53,410 nt of DNA. Origin: Clostridium sp. (GTDB lineage Bacteria; Bacteroidota; Bacteroidia; Bacteroidales; Muribaculaceae). A model generated the notes under the pieces. That model worked only from the letters and a program-made list of their open reading frames with translations, was not told the DNA's origin and made no database searches. Position 1 is the stretch's first letter. The number at the start of each line of letters is the position of its first letter. The position numbers were made by a program, and so were the translations under genes. The DNA is taken from NCBI GenBank assembly GCA_023666615.1, contig JAMPBQ010000009.1, forward strand, positions 1-53,410, given 5' to 3'. This document shows positions 1-8,321 of this stretch, in pieces.

Positions 1-73
1 TAGCGCCCTGGGGCTGCACCTGCCACCCCATGAACCCCGCGCCGCAATATGCCAAATGCATAAAATACCGCAT
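1..73 (-). CDS. truA: tRNA pseudouridine synthase A, N-terminal fragment
   Basis: Reading leftward from the ATG at 73-71 gives 24 residues beginning MRYFMHLAY and containing GFMGWQVQPQG. This matches the conserved start of TruA, which converts U38-40 of tRNA anticodon arms to pseudouridine (family pattern: Y.AYDGT.Y.GWQ.QP). The gene leaves the window at its left edge, so the catalytic Asp region is not visible. The Asp usually found in the AYDG motif is Cys here (AYCG), a small deviation at a non-catalytic position. The call rests on a short but distinctive stretch. Confidence 0.82.
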   Translation of the reverse strand, partial: MRYFMHLAYCGAGFMGWQVQPQGA

Positions 74-149
74 CCTATTGAAAAAGGGTGTTTAAAAACT
101 CACAATCAAGAATTTCACTCTGATAAATTATTTATTAATCAATAAATCA

Positions 150-171
150 GTGAAATCCGTGTAATCCGTGG
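150..171 (-). repeat. Dispersed ACCACGGATTWCACGGATTT-type repeat, copy 1
   Basis: This stretch is the reverse complement of a motif that recurs at 6970-6993 and, in tandem, at 40905-40996. It lies in the 136-bp gap between truA and speA. The rest of the gap is AT-rich and shows no gene or clear terminator. Confidence 0.6.
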
Positions 172-209
172 TTATTTATTAGCCTTAGTTATTCAAATCG
201 CCCAAAATT

Positions 210-2108
210 TCACTCCAAATAAGTGTAACCAAACAGTCCTGACCTATAAGTGCTCAGGAAATCCCGGCCCTCTTCAGGCGAAATCTTTCCATCCTTCATG
301 CTCTTAGTCACCCATGTCTCGACATTGCGCACGAGCTTCTTGGGATTAAACTGCACGTATTCCAGCACCTCGGCCACTGTCTCGCCCTCTACTATTTGGT
401 CTATCTCATACCCGTCCTTGCGCACGCGGATATGCACGGCGTTGGTGTCGCCAAACAGATTGTGCATGTCGCCAAGTATCTCCTGGTACGCGCCCACAAG
501 GAACACGCCCAAATAGTACGGCTCGCCCGGCCTTACCTGATGCACGGCCAGTGAGTTCGAAATCTCATTCTGCGAAATGAAATTCCCTATCTTGCCGTCG
601 CTGTCGCAGGTTATGTCCTGTATCGTGCAGTTGTGCGTAGGCTTCTCGTCCAGCCTGTAAATGGGCATAATCGGGAATATCTGGTCAATGGCCCATGAAT
701 CAGGCAGCGACTGGAACACCGAGAAGTTGCAGAAATACTTGTCCGGTATCATCTTCGCTATCTTTCGCAGCTCTTCCGGCGCATGCTTCATCGACGCCGC
801 CAGCTCGCCCACTTCGCGCGCTATGCTCCAAAACAGCTTCTCTATCTGCGCCCGGGTACCCAAGTCCAGCATCCCCAGCGAGAACAGGTCCAAAGCTTCC
901 TCGCGTATCTGCAGGGCGTCGTGCCAGCCCTCAAACATTCGCGTCTGGTTCAGCTTGTCCCATATTTCATACAGCTCTTTCGCCAGTTCATGCGCATCCT
1001 CGGGAAGTTCTTCATTGTCCTTCCAAATGGGCAGCGACGTCGTCTCAAGCGCCTGAAACACCAGGATTGTGTGGTGCGCCGACAGCGACCTCCCGCTCTC
1101 GTTGATGATGTTGGGCTGCTTCAGCCCGTTCTTTTCGCATGCGTCAACCATCTGCGACACCGCGTCGTTGGCGTATTCCTGGATGGAATAGTTCATTGAG
1201 CTCTCGCTCGAACTGCTGCGCGTGCCGTCATAGTCCACGCCAAGTCCGCCGCCTATGTCCACAAAGTCCACGTTGAATCCCAGCTTGCTCAGCTGCACGT
1301 AGAATTGCGCCGCCTCTCTAAGGGCGTTCTTTATCAAGCGTATCTTCGTTATTTGGCTGCCTATGTGGAAGTGTATCAGGCGCAGGCAGTCCTTCAGCCC
1401 ATGGCGCTTAAGCACTTCTATGGCCTCCAATAGCTCTGAGGAGTTAAGGCCGAATTTCGATTGGTCGCCGCCCGATTCCGCCCATTTCCCTGATCCGGAG
1501 CTGGACAGCTTGATGCGTATTCCTATGTTGGGCTTTATGTTGAGCCTCTTGGATATCTGCGCTATAAGGTGCAGCTCGTTCAGCTTCTCCACAACAAGGA
1601 AGATCCGCCTCCCCATCTTCTGCGCCAATAGCGCAAGCTCTATGTAGCTTGCGTCCTTGTATCCGTTGCAGATGATCAACGCGTTTTCAGCGATGTTGGT
1701 AGCCAACACGGCGTGAAGCTCGGGCTTGGAGCCTGCCTCTAGGCCTATGTTGTACTTCTTGCCGTAAGTCACGATTTCCTCTACTATCGGCCGCATCTGA
1801 TTCACCTTGATGGGATATATCAGATAGTTTTGTCCCTTGTAGGCGTACTGTTTTGCCGCCTCGCTGAAGCAATTCGAGATTTTCTCTATGCGGTTGTCAA
1901 GTATGTCGGGGAATCGCAATAGCACGGGCGCCGTGATGTCACGCACCTGCAGCTCGTCCATTACGTCTTTTAGGTCCACTGAGGCGTAACCCTGGCGGGG
2001 TGTTACCACTACATGTCCTTTTTCGTTGATGGAGAAATAGTTGCGTCCCCAACCGATGATATTGTACAATTCGGCGCTGTCTTCAACGCGCCATTTCCTT
2101 ACTGGCAA
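210..2108 (-). CDS. speA: Biosynthetic arginine decarboxylase
   Basis: The protein has 632 residues, the normal length of the family. SpeA is a PLP enzyme that decarboxylates L-arginine to agmatine, the entry step of polyamine synthesis. Visible motifs are the PLP-lysine segment IYPIKVNQ (Lys101), GLEAGSKPEL (about 122-131), HFHIGSQ (246-252) and the phosphate-binding DIGGGLGVDYDG (284-295). The C-terminal part has the usual helical insert and beta domain. The start at 2108 gives MPVRKWRVEDSAELYNI, which aligns well with known N termini. The gene is leftward, 136 bp behind truA and 98 bp from the purB stop. In many gut Bacteroidetes agmatine is carried on to spermidine through carboxynorspermidine; a synthase for that step is encoded at 33960-35165. 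Confidence 0.96.
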   Translation of the reverse strand: MPVRKWRVEDSAELYNIIGWGRNYFSINEKGHVVVTPRQGYASVDLKDVMDELQVRDITAPVLLRFPDILDNRIEKISNCFSEAAKQYAYKGQNYLIYPIKVNQMRPIVEEIVTYGKKYNIGLEAGSKPELHAVLATNIAENALIICNGYKDASYIELALLAQKMGRRIFLVVEKLNELHLIAQISKRLNIKPNIGIRIKLSSSGSGKWAESGGDQSKFGLNSSELLEAIEVLKRHGLKDCLRLIHFHIGSQITKIRLIKNALREAAQFYVQLSKLGFNVDFVDIGGGLGVDYDGTRSSSSESSMNYSIQEYANDAVSQMVDACEKNGLKQPNIINESGRSLSAHHTILVFQALETTSLPIWKDNEELPEDAHELAKELYEIWDKLNQTRMFEGWHDALQIREEALDLFSLGMLDLGTRAQIEKLFWSIAREVGELAASMKHAPEELRKIAKMIPDKYFCNFSVFQSLPDSWAIDQIFPIMPIYRLDEKPTHNCTIQDITCDSDGKIGNFISQNEISNSLAVHQVRPGEPYYLGVFLVGAYQEILGDMHNLFGDTNAVHIRVRKDGYEIDQIVEGETVAEVLEYVQFNPKKLVRNVETWVTKSMKDGKISPEEGRDFLSTYRSGLFGYTYLE

Positions 2109-2166
2109 TTCTTAATATAGTTTTTAAGGTGAAAAAATCAATTCTAATAGCCTTGCTCCAAATGCG

Positions 2167-2188
2167 GGTATGCGCCCTGGCGCATACC
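2167..2188 (-). terminator. Hairpin just downstream of purB
   Basis: A perfect inverted repeat (GGTATGCGCC at 2167-2176 and GGCGCATACC at 2179-2188) lies 18 bp past the purB stop on the leftward strand. No U-tract follows, so it may act as a transcript 3' stabiliser or processing point rather than an intrinsic terminator. Confidence 0.4.
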
Positions 2189-2206
2189 TTGCCATTGCCT
2201 TGCAGC

Positions 2207-3562
2207 CTAAATTCCTGTGTAGCTCTTGGGGCTAAGCGCATGCAGCTCTTTGCGCACTGCGTCCGACACCTCAAGGCTGTCTATGAAGTCTGATATGCTC
2301 TGCTCGGTTATGGCCTCGTTGGTGCGGGTCAGGCCCTTAAGCGTCTCGTAGGCGTTGGGGTAGGCCTCCCGCCTCAATATCGTCTGGATGCCTTCGGCCA
2401 CTACGCTCCACATTTTCTCCAAGTCGGCGTCTATCGCTGCTTGGTTCAGCAAGAGCTTGCCCAGACCCTTTTTCGTGCTCGCCAGCGCTATCAGCCCGTG
2501 CGCCATGGGCACGCCCGTGTTCCTTATCACCGTGCTGTCTGTGAGGTCGCGCTGCAGCCTGCTCACGGGCAGCTTCTGAGCCAAATGCGCCAAGAGGGCG
2601 TTGGCTATGCCTATGTTGCCCTCTGAATTTTCAAAGTCGATCGGGTTGACCTTATGCGGCATGGCCGATGACCCTACCTCTCCGGCCTTGATCTTTTGCT
2701 TGAAGTATTCCATGGATATGTACATCCACATATCGCGGTCAAGGTCAAGGATTATGGTGTTGATGCGCCGCATGGCGTCATATAGCGCCGCCAGGTTGTC
2801 ATAGTTGGATATCTGCGTGGTGTATTGCTCGCGCTCTATGCCAAGGGTCTTGGTCAGAAATTCGTTTGCGAAGCTCTTCCAGTCGATGTCGGGATATGCT
2901 GCGTGGTGGGCGTTGAAGTTGCCCGTCGCCCCTCCGAATTTTCCGCTGATCTTCACTGCGTCGAGCGTGGCCAGCTGCTCTTCGAGCCTGTACGCAAACA
3001 CCATGATTTCCTTGCCCAGCCTTGTCGGCGACGCGGGCTGCCCATGGGTCTTGGCCAGCATCGACACGTCTTTCCATTCTTCTGCCCTAGCCTTCAGCAT
3101 GTCTATCAGCTCTGCTATGGCGGGGCGGTACACTTCGCTCAGTGCGTCGCGGATGGATAGCGGAAGCGCCGTGTTGTTGATGTCCTGCGATGTAAGGCCG
3201 AAATGCACAAATTCCTTGTACATGTTCATGTCATAGGTGAGGTGCAGTGCGTCAAACTGCTCTTTGATGAAATATTCTACGGCCTTTACGTCGTGATTGG
3301 TGATGGATTCTATGTCTTTTACCCTTTGCGCCTGCTCGGGAGTGAATTCGCGGTAGATGTCGCGAAGCACTTCTTCGTCGATGTGACCCAGCGAGGGCAG
3401 CTGCGGCAGGCCTAGGTGGCTCAATGCGATGAAATATTCTATCTCTACCTTGATGCGGTATTTTATCAAGGCGTATTCTGAGAAATACCTGTCCAGGCTC
3501 TCACATTTGCCGCGGTAGCGGCCGTCGATGGCGCTGATGGCCGTCAGTGGAGTCAATTCCAT
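2207..3562 (-). CDS. purB: Adenylosuccinate lyase
   Basis: The protein has 451 residues, close to the usual length of the bacterial enzyme. It catalyses two beta-eliminations that release fumarate: SAICAR to AICAR, and adenylosuccinate to AMP. The fumarase/aspartase superfamily signature is plain as GSSAMPHKVNPIDFEN (about 297-312), with the flexible-loop serine. KTHGQPASPT (171-180) carries the conserved histidine, and TSQDINNTAL lies at about 124-133. The N terminus MELTPLTAISAIDGRY is typical, fixing the start at 3562. A candidate -7 element lies 27 bp upstream. No irregularities were seen. Confidence 0.97.
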   Translation of the reverse strand: MELTPLTAISAIDGRYRGKCESLDRYFSEYALIKYRIKVEIEYFIALSHLGLPQLPSLGHIDEEVLRDIYREFTPEQAQRVKDIESITNHDVKAVEYFIKEQFDALHLTYDMNMYKEFVHFGLTSQDINNTALPLSIRDALSEVYRPAIAELIDMLKARAEEWKDVSMLAKTHGQPASPTRLGKEIMVFAYRLEEQLATLDAVKISGKFGGATGNFNAHHAAYPDIDWKSFANEFLTKTLGIEREQYTTQISNYDNLAALYDAMRRINTIILDLDRDMWMYISMEYFKQKIKAGEVGSSAMPHKVNPIDFENSEGNIGIANALLAHLAQKLPVSRLQRDLTDSTVIRNTGVPMAHGLIALASTKKGLGKLLLNQAAIDADLEKMWSVVAEGIQTILRREAYPNAYETLKGLTRTNEAITEQSISDFIDSLEVSDAVRKELHALSPKSYTGI

Positions 3563-3588
3563 ATCTTTTTTGCTTCTTTTTCGTTGCG

Positions 3589-3596
3589 CAAAAATA
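3589..3596 (-). promoter_or_regulatory. Candidate -7 element for purB
   Basis: On the leftward strand this reads TATTTTTG, matching the Bacteroidetes -7 consensus TAnnTTTG, 27 bp upstream of the purB start. No TTTG is found at the expected -33 distance, so this is a partial match only. Confidence 0.4.
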
Positions 3597-3650
3597 CAAA
3601 TAAAAAATCACATTGCGTTTATGTGTGCGCAATTTTTATCGTCTGAAGGC

Positions 3651-5021
3651 CTAATTTTTTCCATTTCTGCGGCTTAACAGGGTGAGAGCGTCGGATATCA
3701 TCGCCGGCAGTATGTAGGACGCTGGCCCATGCACGGTGAGCACGGCCGTCGCCTCTGCTCCGGTGGCGCTGAAGTCCAAAGTATAGCCGTTTTTCAGCCG
3801 GAACGCTTTCATTGCCTGGTGATTATAGGGGATAGAGGCATAGGCCACGGCCTTGGGCGCGCCATAAATCTCCCCTTGGCTCACCACTTCGTATGCGTCT
3901 AGGTCGTAGCTCCCTACTTCCAAATAGACGCTGTCCACCCTTGTGTGCAGCTTTCCGCCGCTAAGAAAGTCTATAAGCTCAGCGGCGTCATATCCTTTGT
4001 CGGGGTCTACGGGTATGGCGCACTTCACTAGCCAACTCTCCAAGTCCATCCGCCTAATGGTTTCAGCGCTCCCGCCCGGAGCGGCGCCTATCGCCAAAGT
4101 GCCCCCGTCGGTGTGCATCACGTCTATCACCGCCCCCACTCCTATGCGGGACGCCAGCGGCCATGTCTCGCTCATCTGCTTTATGGCTTCTGGCAGGATT
4201 TCATTGACGCCGGCGGCCGCGTAAGCTATCATGCCGGGTGGCATCTCGCTCAGGGCGGCGGGGTCTACAGCCGGCATGTCGCGCAGCGCCGCGGCCGGAT
4301 GCCCATCCCGCAGCCCCCACATTGACAAGGATATGCTGCGGTCTGATAGCCTCAATTCCGCATAGACGGCCTCTATCGGCTCGCCAAGCGGGTTGTTCGG
4401 AATGTCGCAATTCACTATTGCCTTGCATTGCGCTGCCCGCTCCAAAAATAGGTAGGCCGCCTCATGCTTGGTTATGGGGTCGGCGTCCGCCGCCCCCACC
4501 ACATAATCCACAGCCTGCCCCATAGGCAAGCCGCAGTCCGCCACCCACCACATCTGACTCGCCGTCCTGGCGTGGCTCACTCCGTCGGCGCTGTTCACTA
4601 CCTCCATTTCTCCCAAAAGCGGGCTCATGTATATCGGGGCGTCTTTTGCTCTAACGTCTGCCTCGGGATGCATGCGCAGCTCTTCTCTCACGGGCGCGGT
4701 CACCATGATTCCCATAGTGTCGCCAAGGATCACCACGCGGCTCAAGTCGGCCACATTGCCGCTCTGCGCCACTGCCCTAAGCAGAGACAAAGCCATTGTG
4801 TCAGCCATCCCAACAAGCCTTTCAATGTCCTTCGTCAGCGTTATCCGGCCTCCATTGCTTCGGCATGCCGCAGATTTCAGCAACGCGTCCAAATTGACGC
4901 AAGCCACAATCTTCGCCTTCGCCGGCACCGTCTCCAAAAGCTCCCTCTCCCTAAGCGCCTCCTTCCGTCCGCACCCCAAAAGCAGCAGCGCCGCCGCCAA
5001 ATAAATTACAATCCTCGCCAT
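3651..5021 (-). CDS. DUF4836-like lipoprotein
   Basis: The protein has 456 residues and no recognisable enzymatic motif. The N terminus is a lipoprotein signal: a hydrophobic stretch ending in LLLLGC with lipobox Cys17. The mature part resembles the protein encoded at 5327-6820: both open with a line about avoiding or measuring a value (VPAKAKIVACVNLDALL against SEDLVVATGNLADVLTNAAC), then GGRITLTKDIERLV against GITLTPQLGRII. I read them as divergent paralogs of the DUF4836 type, a Bacteroidales family of unknown function. The codons are rich in G and C with many rare-looking Ala/Gly runs. It is leftward, 88 bp downstream of purB's start side, and separated from its paralog by a hairpin repeat array. 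Confidence 0.7.
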   Translation of the reverse strand: MARIVIYLAAALLLLGCGRKEALRERELLETVPAKAKIVACVNLDALLKSAACRSNGGRITLTKDIERLVGMADTMALSLLRAVAQSGNVADLSRVVILGDTMGIMVTAPVREELRMHPEADVRAKDAPIYMSPLLGEMEVVNSADGVSHARTASQMWWVADCGLPMGQAVDYVVGAADADPITKHEAAYLFLERAAQCKAIVNCDIPNNPLGEPIEAVYAELRLSDRSISLSMWGLRDGHPAAALRDMPAVDPAALSEMPPGMIAYAAAGVNEILPEAIKQMSETWPLASRIGVGAVIDVMHTDGGTLAIGAAPGGSAETIRRMDLESWLVKCAIPVDPDKGYDAAELIDFLSGGKLHTRVDSVYLEVGSYDLDAYEVVSQGEIYGAPKAVAYASIPYNHQAMKAFRLKNGYTLDFSATGAEATAVLTVHGPASYILPAMISDALTLLSRRNGKN

Positions 5022-5060
5022 TCAATCAAACATGAAAAAGAGTCTATTCAAAAACTCACC

Positions 5061-5232
5061 CATAGCCTACTAGATGCTTTTTTGTGAGTAAACCCCAGGC
5101 GTAGCCTGAAAGCTCTGAGAACCATAGCCTCGTAGAGGCTTTTTTGTGAGCAAACCCCAGGCGTAGCCTGAAAGCTCTGAGAACCATAGCCTCGTAGAGG
5201 CTTTTTTGTGAGTAAACCCCAGGCGTAGCCTG
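5061..5232. repeat. 62-bp hairpin tandem repeat array
   Basis: Units start at 5061, 5123 and 5185, an exact 62-bp period, and the third is cut short at about 5232. Each unit carries two short hairpins with a GTA loop: GCCTC-GTA-GAGGC followed by a T run, and CAGGC-GTA-GCCTG. The first unit is diverged in the first hairpin (GCCTACTAGATGC). After the array lie the palindrome CTCTGATAATCAGAG (5240-5254) and a further single GCCTCGTAGAGGC (5262-5274). The array fills most of the 305-bp gap 5022-5326, where I see no gene. The T-tailed hairpins could terminate transcripts in one direction. Confidence 0.9.
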
Positions 5233-5326
5233 GGGGGGTGCTCTGATAATCAGAGAGGTAAGCCTCGTAGAGGCGTCGTTGTGGTTACAGCATTCACTAT
5301 CCTTTCAACAACCACGTCGTCAAATA

Positions 5327-6820
5327 TCAATTAGACGCCTCGGCGATATACCTTATCAAGGTATCAAGCAAATACTCGCCTTCTCCAACCACTTCTACGT
5401 CAAACGCCAGTTGCGATCCGTCAGTCGACAAAGCCACGATAGGCTGGAACGTCAGCGCCGGCACCCCGGGCAACGATGTGCCCTCAGCCAAGCTCGCCTC
5501 AATGGCCAGCATCTGACCCTTGAAGTATTCTTTGCTAAAGATAGAGCCTCCTTCGCCGGTTATTGCCTCAGTGGAAATCACAAGCATCCCGGCCACATCT
5601 TTCAGGTAGAATTTAAACGGCGCCAATTCTATCACAGTAGCGTCGCCCTCCGCCTTCGAGCCAATGCCATAGCTCGACGCCAGCGTCTTGATTTCATTGA
5701 TGTATCCTGCCGCCGACCCCTTCTTCATCTTGGCGCCGAGAGTGAGGCTCCAGTATTGCGGCCCCGAGGTCATCATGAGCAAGTTCTTCGGATGCGCCGA
5801 CACAAACACCGTGCCGTCTACATTTCCCAGCACCTCTGCCACCTTGTTCATGATCATCTTGTTGGCGCCGCGAGTGAGGTTTCCGCCCATTTGCTGGTCA
5901 ATCGCCGCAATCACGGTATTCCAGTCCATCCCTTCAGGCAGGCTTACGGCTGCCGCCAGGTTGTCGCCCTTGTTGATGTATTTGAAAATATCCATGTCAA
6001 TGGGCTTAATGGCCTGCTTTGCCTTTACCTGATTGCCTTCCCGGTCACGCGCCTTGATTGTCACGTTCAGTTTCTTGCCGCGCAATTCAGCTGTGACTTC
6101 CGCATAGCCATTCTTGATTGCCTCTATGTCAATGTACTCGGTGCCAGCCTGGTTGAGGGTCTCTTCTCCCACCATTTTTGTGAAATGCTTGCCGCTCACC
6201 AGCGCCGTGAAAGTCCTGCCTTCGCCCAGCGCCTTGGTCTGCCATTCCGCCAGGGGCGATGCCTCGGCCTGGGCTTTCAGTTCGTTGAAATGCTCCAGTG
6301 TGCATTCTTTGCTGTTGGATGATACAATGTAGGCGGCTCTTTCATTGGCGAAAATCTTTACGTTCTTTTCAAGGCCGTATACTTCATATTCGCCCTCTGA
6401 CTCCGGAGCCTCTACGCCCATGTCCTCAGTGATCCACTCCCTGAAGGCCTTGGCGTCGGTAAGGCCTAAAGCGATTATGCTCTCTTCATCTGCGTTTACC
6501 TTCAGAAAGCATCCATTGAAGTCAACGCCGCGTATCTTAAGAGCCTTCTCTATCTGCGCTTTTTCGCGTGGCGACGCCCCCTTGTCTATGATGCGCCCCA
6601 GCTGCGGGGTGAGCGTGATGCCCTGATCGCCATAGGCGCATGCCGCATTTGTCAGCACGTCGGCCAGGTTGCCGGTGGCCACCACCAAATCCTCGCTGGA
6701 CCCCAGCTTTACAAAGGCTTCTTCCGTCGCTGCCTTGTCGTTACCGCCGCAAGCGCTGGCCAAAACAGCCAAGCCCACGCAAATCGCTGCATAAAACATC
6801 CCGATATAACTCTTCTTCAT
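5327..6820 (-). CDS. DUF4836 family lipoprotein
   Basis: The protein has 497 residues. The N terminus MKKSYIGMFYAAICVGLAVLASACGG is a lipoprotein signal with Cys24, so the mature protein should be membrane-anchored outside the cytoplasm. The rest looks like the DUF4836 family of Bacteroidales lipoproteins: a segment on residual values and thresholds, then KMIMNKVAEVLGNVDGTVFVSAHP, and a C-terminal half with LPGVPALTFQPIVAL. No function is established for this family as far as I know. It is leftward with a long upstream region (6821-7579) that carries a -7-like element, a decamer repeat array and a terminator, so it is probably its own transcription unit. The protein at 3651-5021 appears to be a divergent paralog. 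Confidence 0.78.
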   Translation of the reverse strand: MKKSYIGMFYAAICVGLAVLASACGGNDKAATEEAFVKLGSSEDLVVATGNLADVLTNAACAYGDQGITLTPQLGRIIDKGASPREKAQIEKALKIRGVDFNGCFLKVNADEESIIALGLTDAKAFREWITEDMGVEAPESEGEYEVYGLEKNVKIFANERAAYIVSSNSKECTLEHFNELKAQAEASPLAEWQTKALGEGRTFTALVSGKHFTKMVGEETLNQAGTEYIDIEAIKNGYAEVTAELRGKKLNVTIKARDREGNQVKAKQAIKPIDMDIFKYINKGDNLAAAVSLPEGMDWNTVIAAIDQQMGGNLTRGANKMIMNKVAEVLGNVDGTVFVSAHPKNLLMMTSGPQYWSLTLGAKMKKGSAAGYINEIKTLASSYGIGSKAEGDATVIELAPFKFYLKDVAGMLVISTEAITGEGGSIFSKEYFKGQMLAIEASLAEGTSLPGVPALTFQPIVALSTDGSQLAFDVEVVGEGEYLLDTLIRYIAEASN

Positions 6821-6903
6821 CTCAGTATTCTTTTTTAGTTAATCATCCGTTTCTAAATCAAGCTCCCGTTTCTATCTTAAGCGTTCGTTTTTTGATTCAT
6901 CCG

Positions 6904-6911
6904 CAAAATTA
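6904..6911 (-). promoter_or_regulatory. Candidate -7 element for the DUF4836 gene
   Basis: On the leftward strand this is TAATTTTG, matching TAnnTTTG, 84 bp upstream of the start at 6820. A -33 TTTG at 19-21 bp is not present. Confidence 0.4.
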
Positions 6912-6969
6912 ATCAAAATTCCGAAACGCGCACCGTTATCTTGAAAAAATGATTCGCCATCCCCAAAAT

Positions 6970-6993
6970 TAATCCGTAAAATCCGTGAAATCC
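6970..6993. repeat. Dispersed AATCCGTGAAATCC-type repeat, copy 2
   Basis: This stretch reads AATCCGTAAAATCCGTGAAATCC, the same motif family as 150-171 and 40905-40996. It lies upstream of the DUF4836 gene. Confidence 0.5.
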
Positions 6994-7070
6994 AAAGAAA
7001 AATTCCGCCCACCAAGCCCCCCTTACGTCCCTCCCCCTTCAGATCCCCAAAAAAATCCCTCAAAATATCT

Positions 7071-7236
7071 CAAGATTCCACAAGATACCCCATGATTCCA
7101 CAAGATCCTCCAAGATTCCCCCCCCTCAAGACATCTCAAGATTCCAAAAGATACCCCATGATTCCCCAAGCCCCCTCAAGATTACACAAGATCCCTCATG
7201 ATCCCCCACGATTCCTCATGATCCCCCACGATTCCC
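7071..7236. repeat. Decamer tandem array, consensus CAAGATTCCN
   Basis: The sequence falls into 10-bp units: five in register at 7071-7120, then a 6-bp broken unit (7121-7126), then eleven more in register at 7127-7236. Most units match CAnGATnCCn (for example CAAGATTCCA, CATGATTCCA, CATGATCCCC, CACGATTCCT). Weaker decamers may extend it left to 7051. The region is non-coding: open frames through it are a by-product of the repeats. It lies about 160 bp upstream of the DUF4836 promoter candidate. Confidence 0.85.
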
Positions 7237-7293
7237 CCCACATGCCCCCTCAAGCAAAAAAATCCGTAGTCCCCCAAAATCCACCATCACCAA

Positions 7294-7339
7294 AAAAATC
7301 AAGCGAGGGCCGCTTCTGGGCGGCCCTCGCTTGATTTTT
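7294..7339. terminator. Bidirectional rho-independent terminator
   Basis: A 20-bp perfect stem (7294-7313 pairing with 7320-7339) with the six-base loop TTCTGG. The stem begins with an A run and ends with a T run, so it can terminate transcripts from either side. The only natural client is the leftward sigma-factor transcript that ends at 7580. Confidence 0.9.
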
Positions 7340-7579
7340 CCCCTGTTTTCTTTACCTTAAATAACAATACCTAAACCAATTCTTTTTGCAATACCTAAAT
7401 CAATTCTTTTTTTACCTTGAAAGATTATCCCTTTGGATTCCTTTTCTTTTCTAAACCTGTAAAACCCAATTATATTCTTACCTAAAAAATTGCAATGCCT
7501 AAACCAATATCTTTACCATAAATCATTCATTCCCAAATCATTGTTGACTAATTAAGTCATCCGTTTTGCACGAACCCGG
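7340..7579. other. AT-rich intergenic stretch, no gene seen
   Basis: This is the remainder of the 759-bp gap between the DUF4836 gene and the ECF sigma gene. It contains loosely repeated ACCTAAAyCAATTCTTTT segments (for example near 7371 and 7394, and again near 7509). No ORF, RNA gene or further terminator was recognised. Confidence 0.6.
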
Positions 7580-8086
7580 TCAGTTGCGGTAGTCAGCAAA
7601 ACGCTCCTGAAGGCGCTTCCTCGCCGCGAAGATGCGGCTCTTCACAGTCCCGATCGGCAGGTTGAGTTCCTCGGCGATCTCCGCGTACTTATAACCGGCC
7701 ACGTGCATCGAAAACGGCTTGCGGTATTCGTCGCTGAACGAGTTGATCGCGTCTGTGATCTCCGACGCGGAAATCGAATCCTCGGGCTGCGCCAGTCCTG
7801 AATCCTGGCTAAGGTTCAGGTGGTACAGATTGTCTGTCGTGTCCACCATCGTAGCCGTGCGGGCTATGCGCCGATAGTTGTTGATAAATATATTGCGCAT
7901 TATCGTGAACACCCATCCCTTGAAATTCGTGTTGTCGGTGTACTTGTCCTGATTGTCTATCGCCTTCAGGGTAGTGTCCTGAAGCAGGTCGTACGCGTCA
8001 TCTCTGTTCGAAGTCAGCATCATTGCGAAGTTGAGCATGTTGCTTTGGAGGCTCATCAGATTCGATTGGAATGTTTCAGTTTTCAT
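7580..8086 (-). CDS. ECF-type RNA polymerase sigma factor
   Basis: I chose the ATG at 8086, giving 168 residues beginning MKTETFQSNLMSLQSNML. An upstream in-frame ATG at 8197 would add 37 Lys/Gln-rich residues, but that extension covers the promoter described at 8151-8183. Region 2 is visible as FAMMLTSNRDDAYDLLQDTTLKAI with NFKGWVFTIMRNIFIN. Region 4 is SFDEYRKPFSMHVAGYKYAEIAEELNLPIGTVKSRIFAARKRL in shorter pieces (helix-turn-helix TVKSRI). These define an extracytoplasmic-function sigma factor that redirects RNA polymerase. No anti-sigma gene is adjacent: the neighbour upstream (8322-9038) is an unrelated membrane protein. The transcript probably ends at the strong hairpin 7294-7339. Confidence 0.93.
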   Translation of the reverse strand: MKTETFQSNLMSLQSNMLNFAMMLTSNRDDAYDLLQDTTLKAIDNQDKYTDNTNFKGWVFTIMRNIFINNYRRIARTATMVDTTDNLYHLNLSQDSGLAQPEDSISASEITDAINSFSDEYRKPFSMHVAGYKYAEIAEELNLPIGTVKSRIFAARKRLQERFADYRN

Positions 8087-8150
8087 ATTCTGGAGATTTT
8101 TAAAATTCGTTTTTCTTTCTTTTGGTTGCTGTTGTTGTCTCTTGACATTG

Positions 8151-8183
8151 CAAAGATAAGGCCCTTTTTCCGCCCATGTCAAA
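8151..8183 (-). promoter_or_regulatory. Promoter of the ECF sigma gene (-33/-7)
   Basis: On the leftward strand TTTG (8183-8180), a 21-bp spacer and TATCTTTG (8158-8151) match the Bacteroidetes primary-sigma promoter (TTTG, 19-21 bp, TAnnTTTG). Transcription would start near 8144, leaving a leader of about 58 nt before the ATG at 8086. This supports the shorter start. Confidence 0.75.
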
Positions 8184-8321
8184 TTTTTCGACCGCAAAAA
8201 TTCATCAAAGCCGCAAACTTTTTCATTTTTACATCTAATACACTGTTAATCAACATTGTACAATTGTTACAAAACAAAAACCAAATGATACAAATCACAA
8301 AATGCAACAGAATTGTAGCAT

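Noticed and set aside
4464-5087. A 207-codon rightward ORF opposite the first DUF4836-like gene
   Set aside because: It is antisense to a lipoprotein with a good signal sequence; the Arg/His/Pro-rich text looks like a shadow.
5061-5232. CRISPR array
   Set aside because: The 62-bp units are repeated throughout with no unique spacers and contain terminator-like hairpins.
5279-6322. A 347-codon rightward ORF opposite the DUF4836 gene
   Set aside because: It is antisense to a clear lipoprotein gene and its product is rich in His, Arg and Leu without any motif; a codon-bias by-product.
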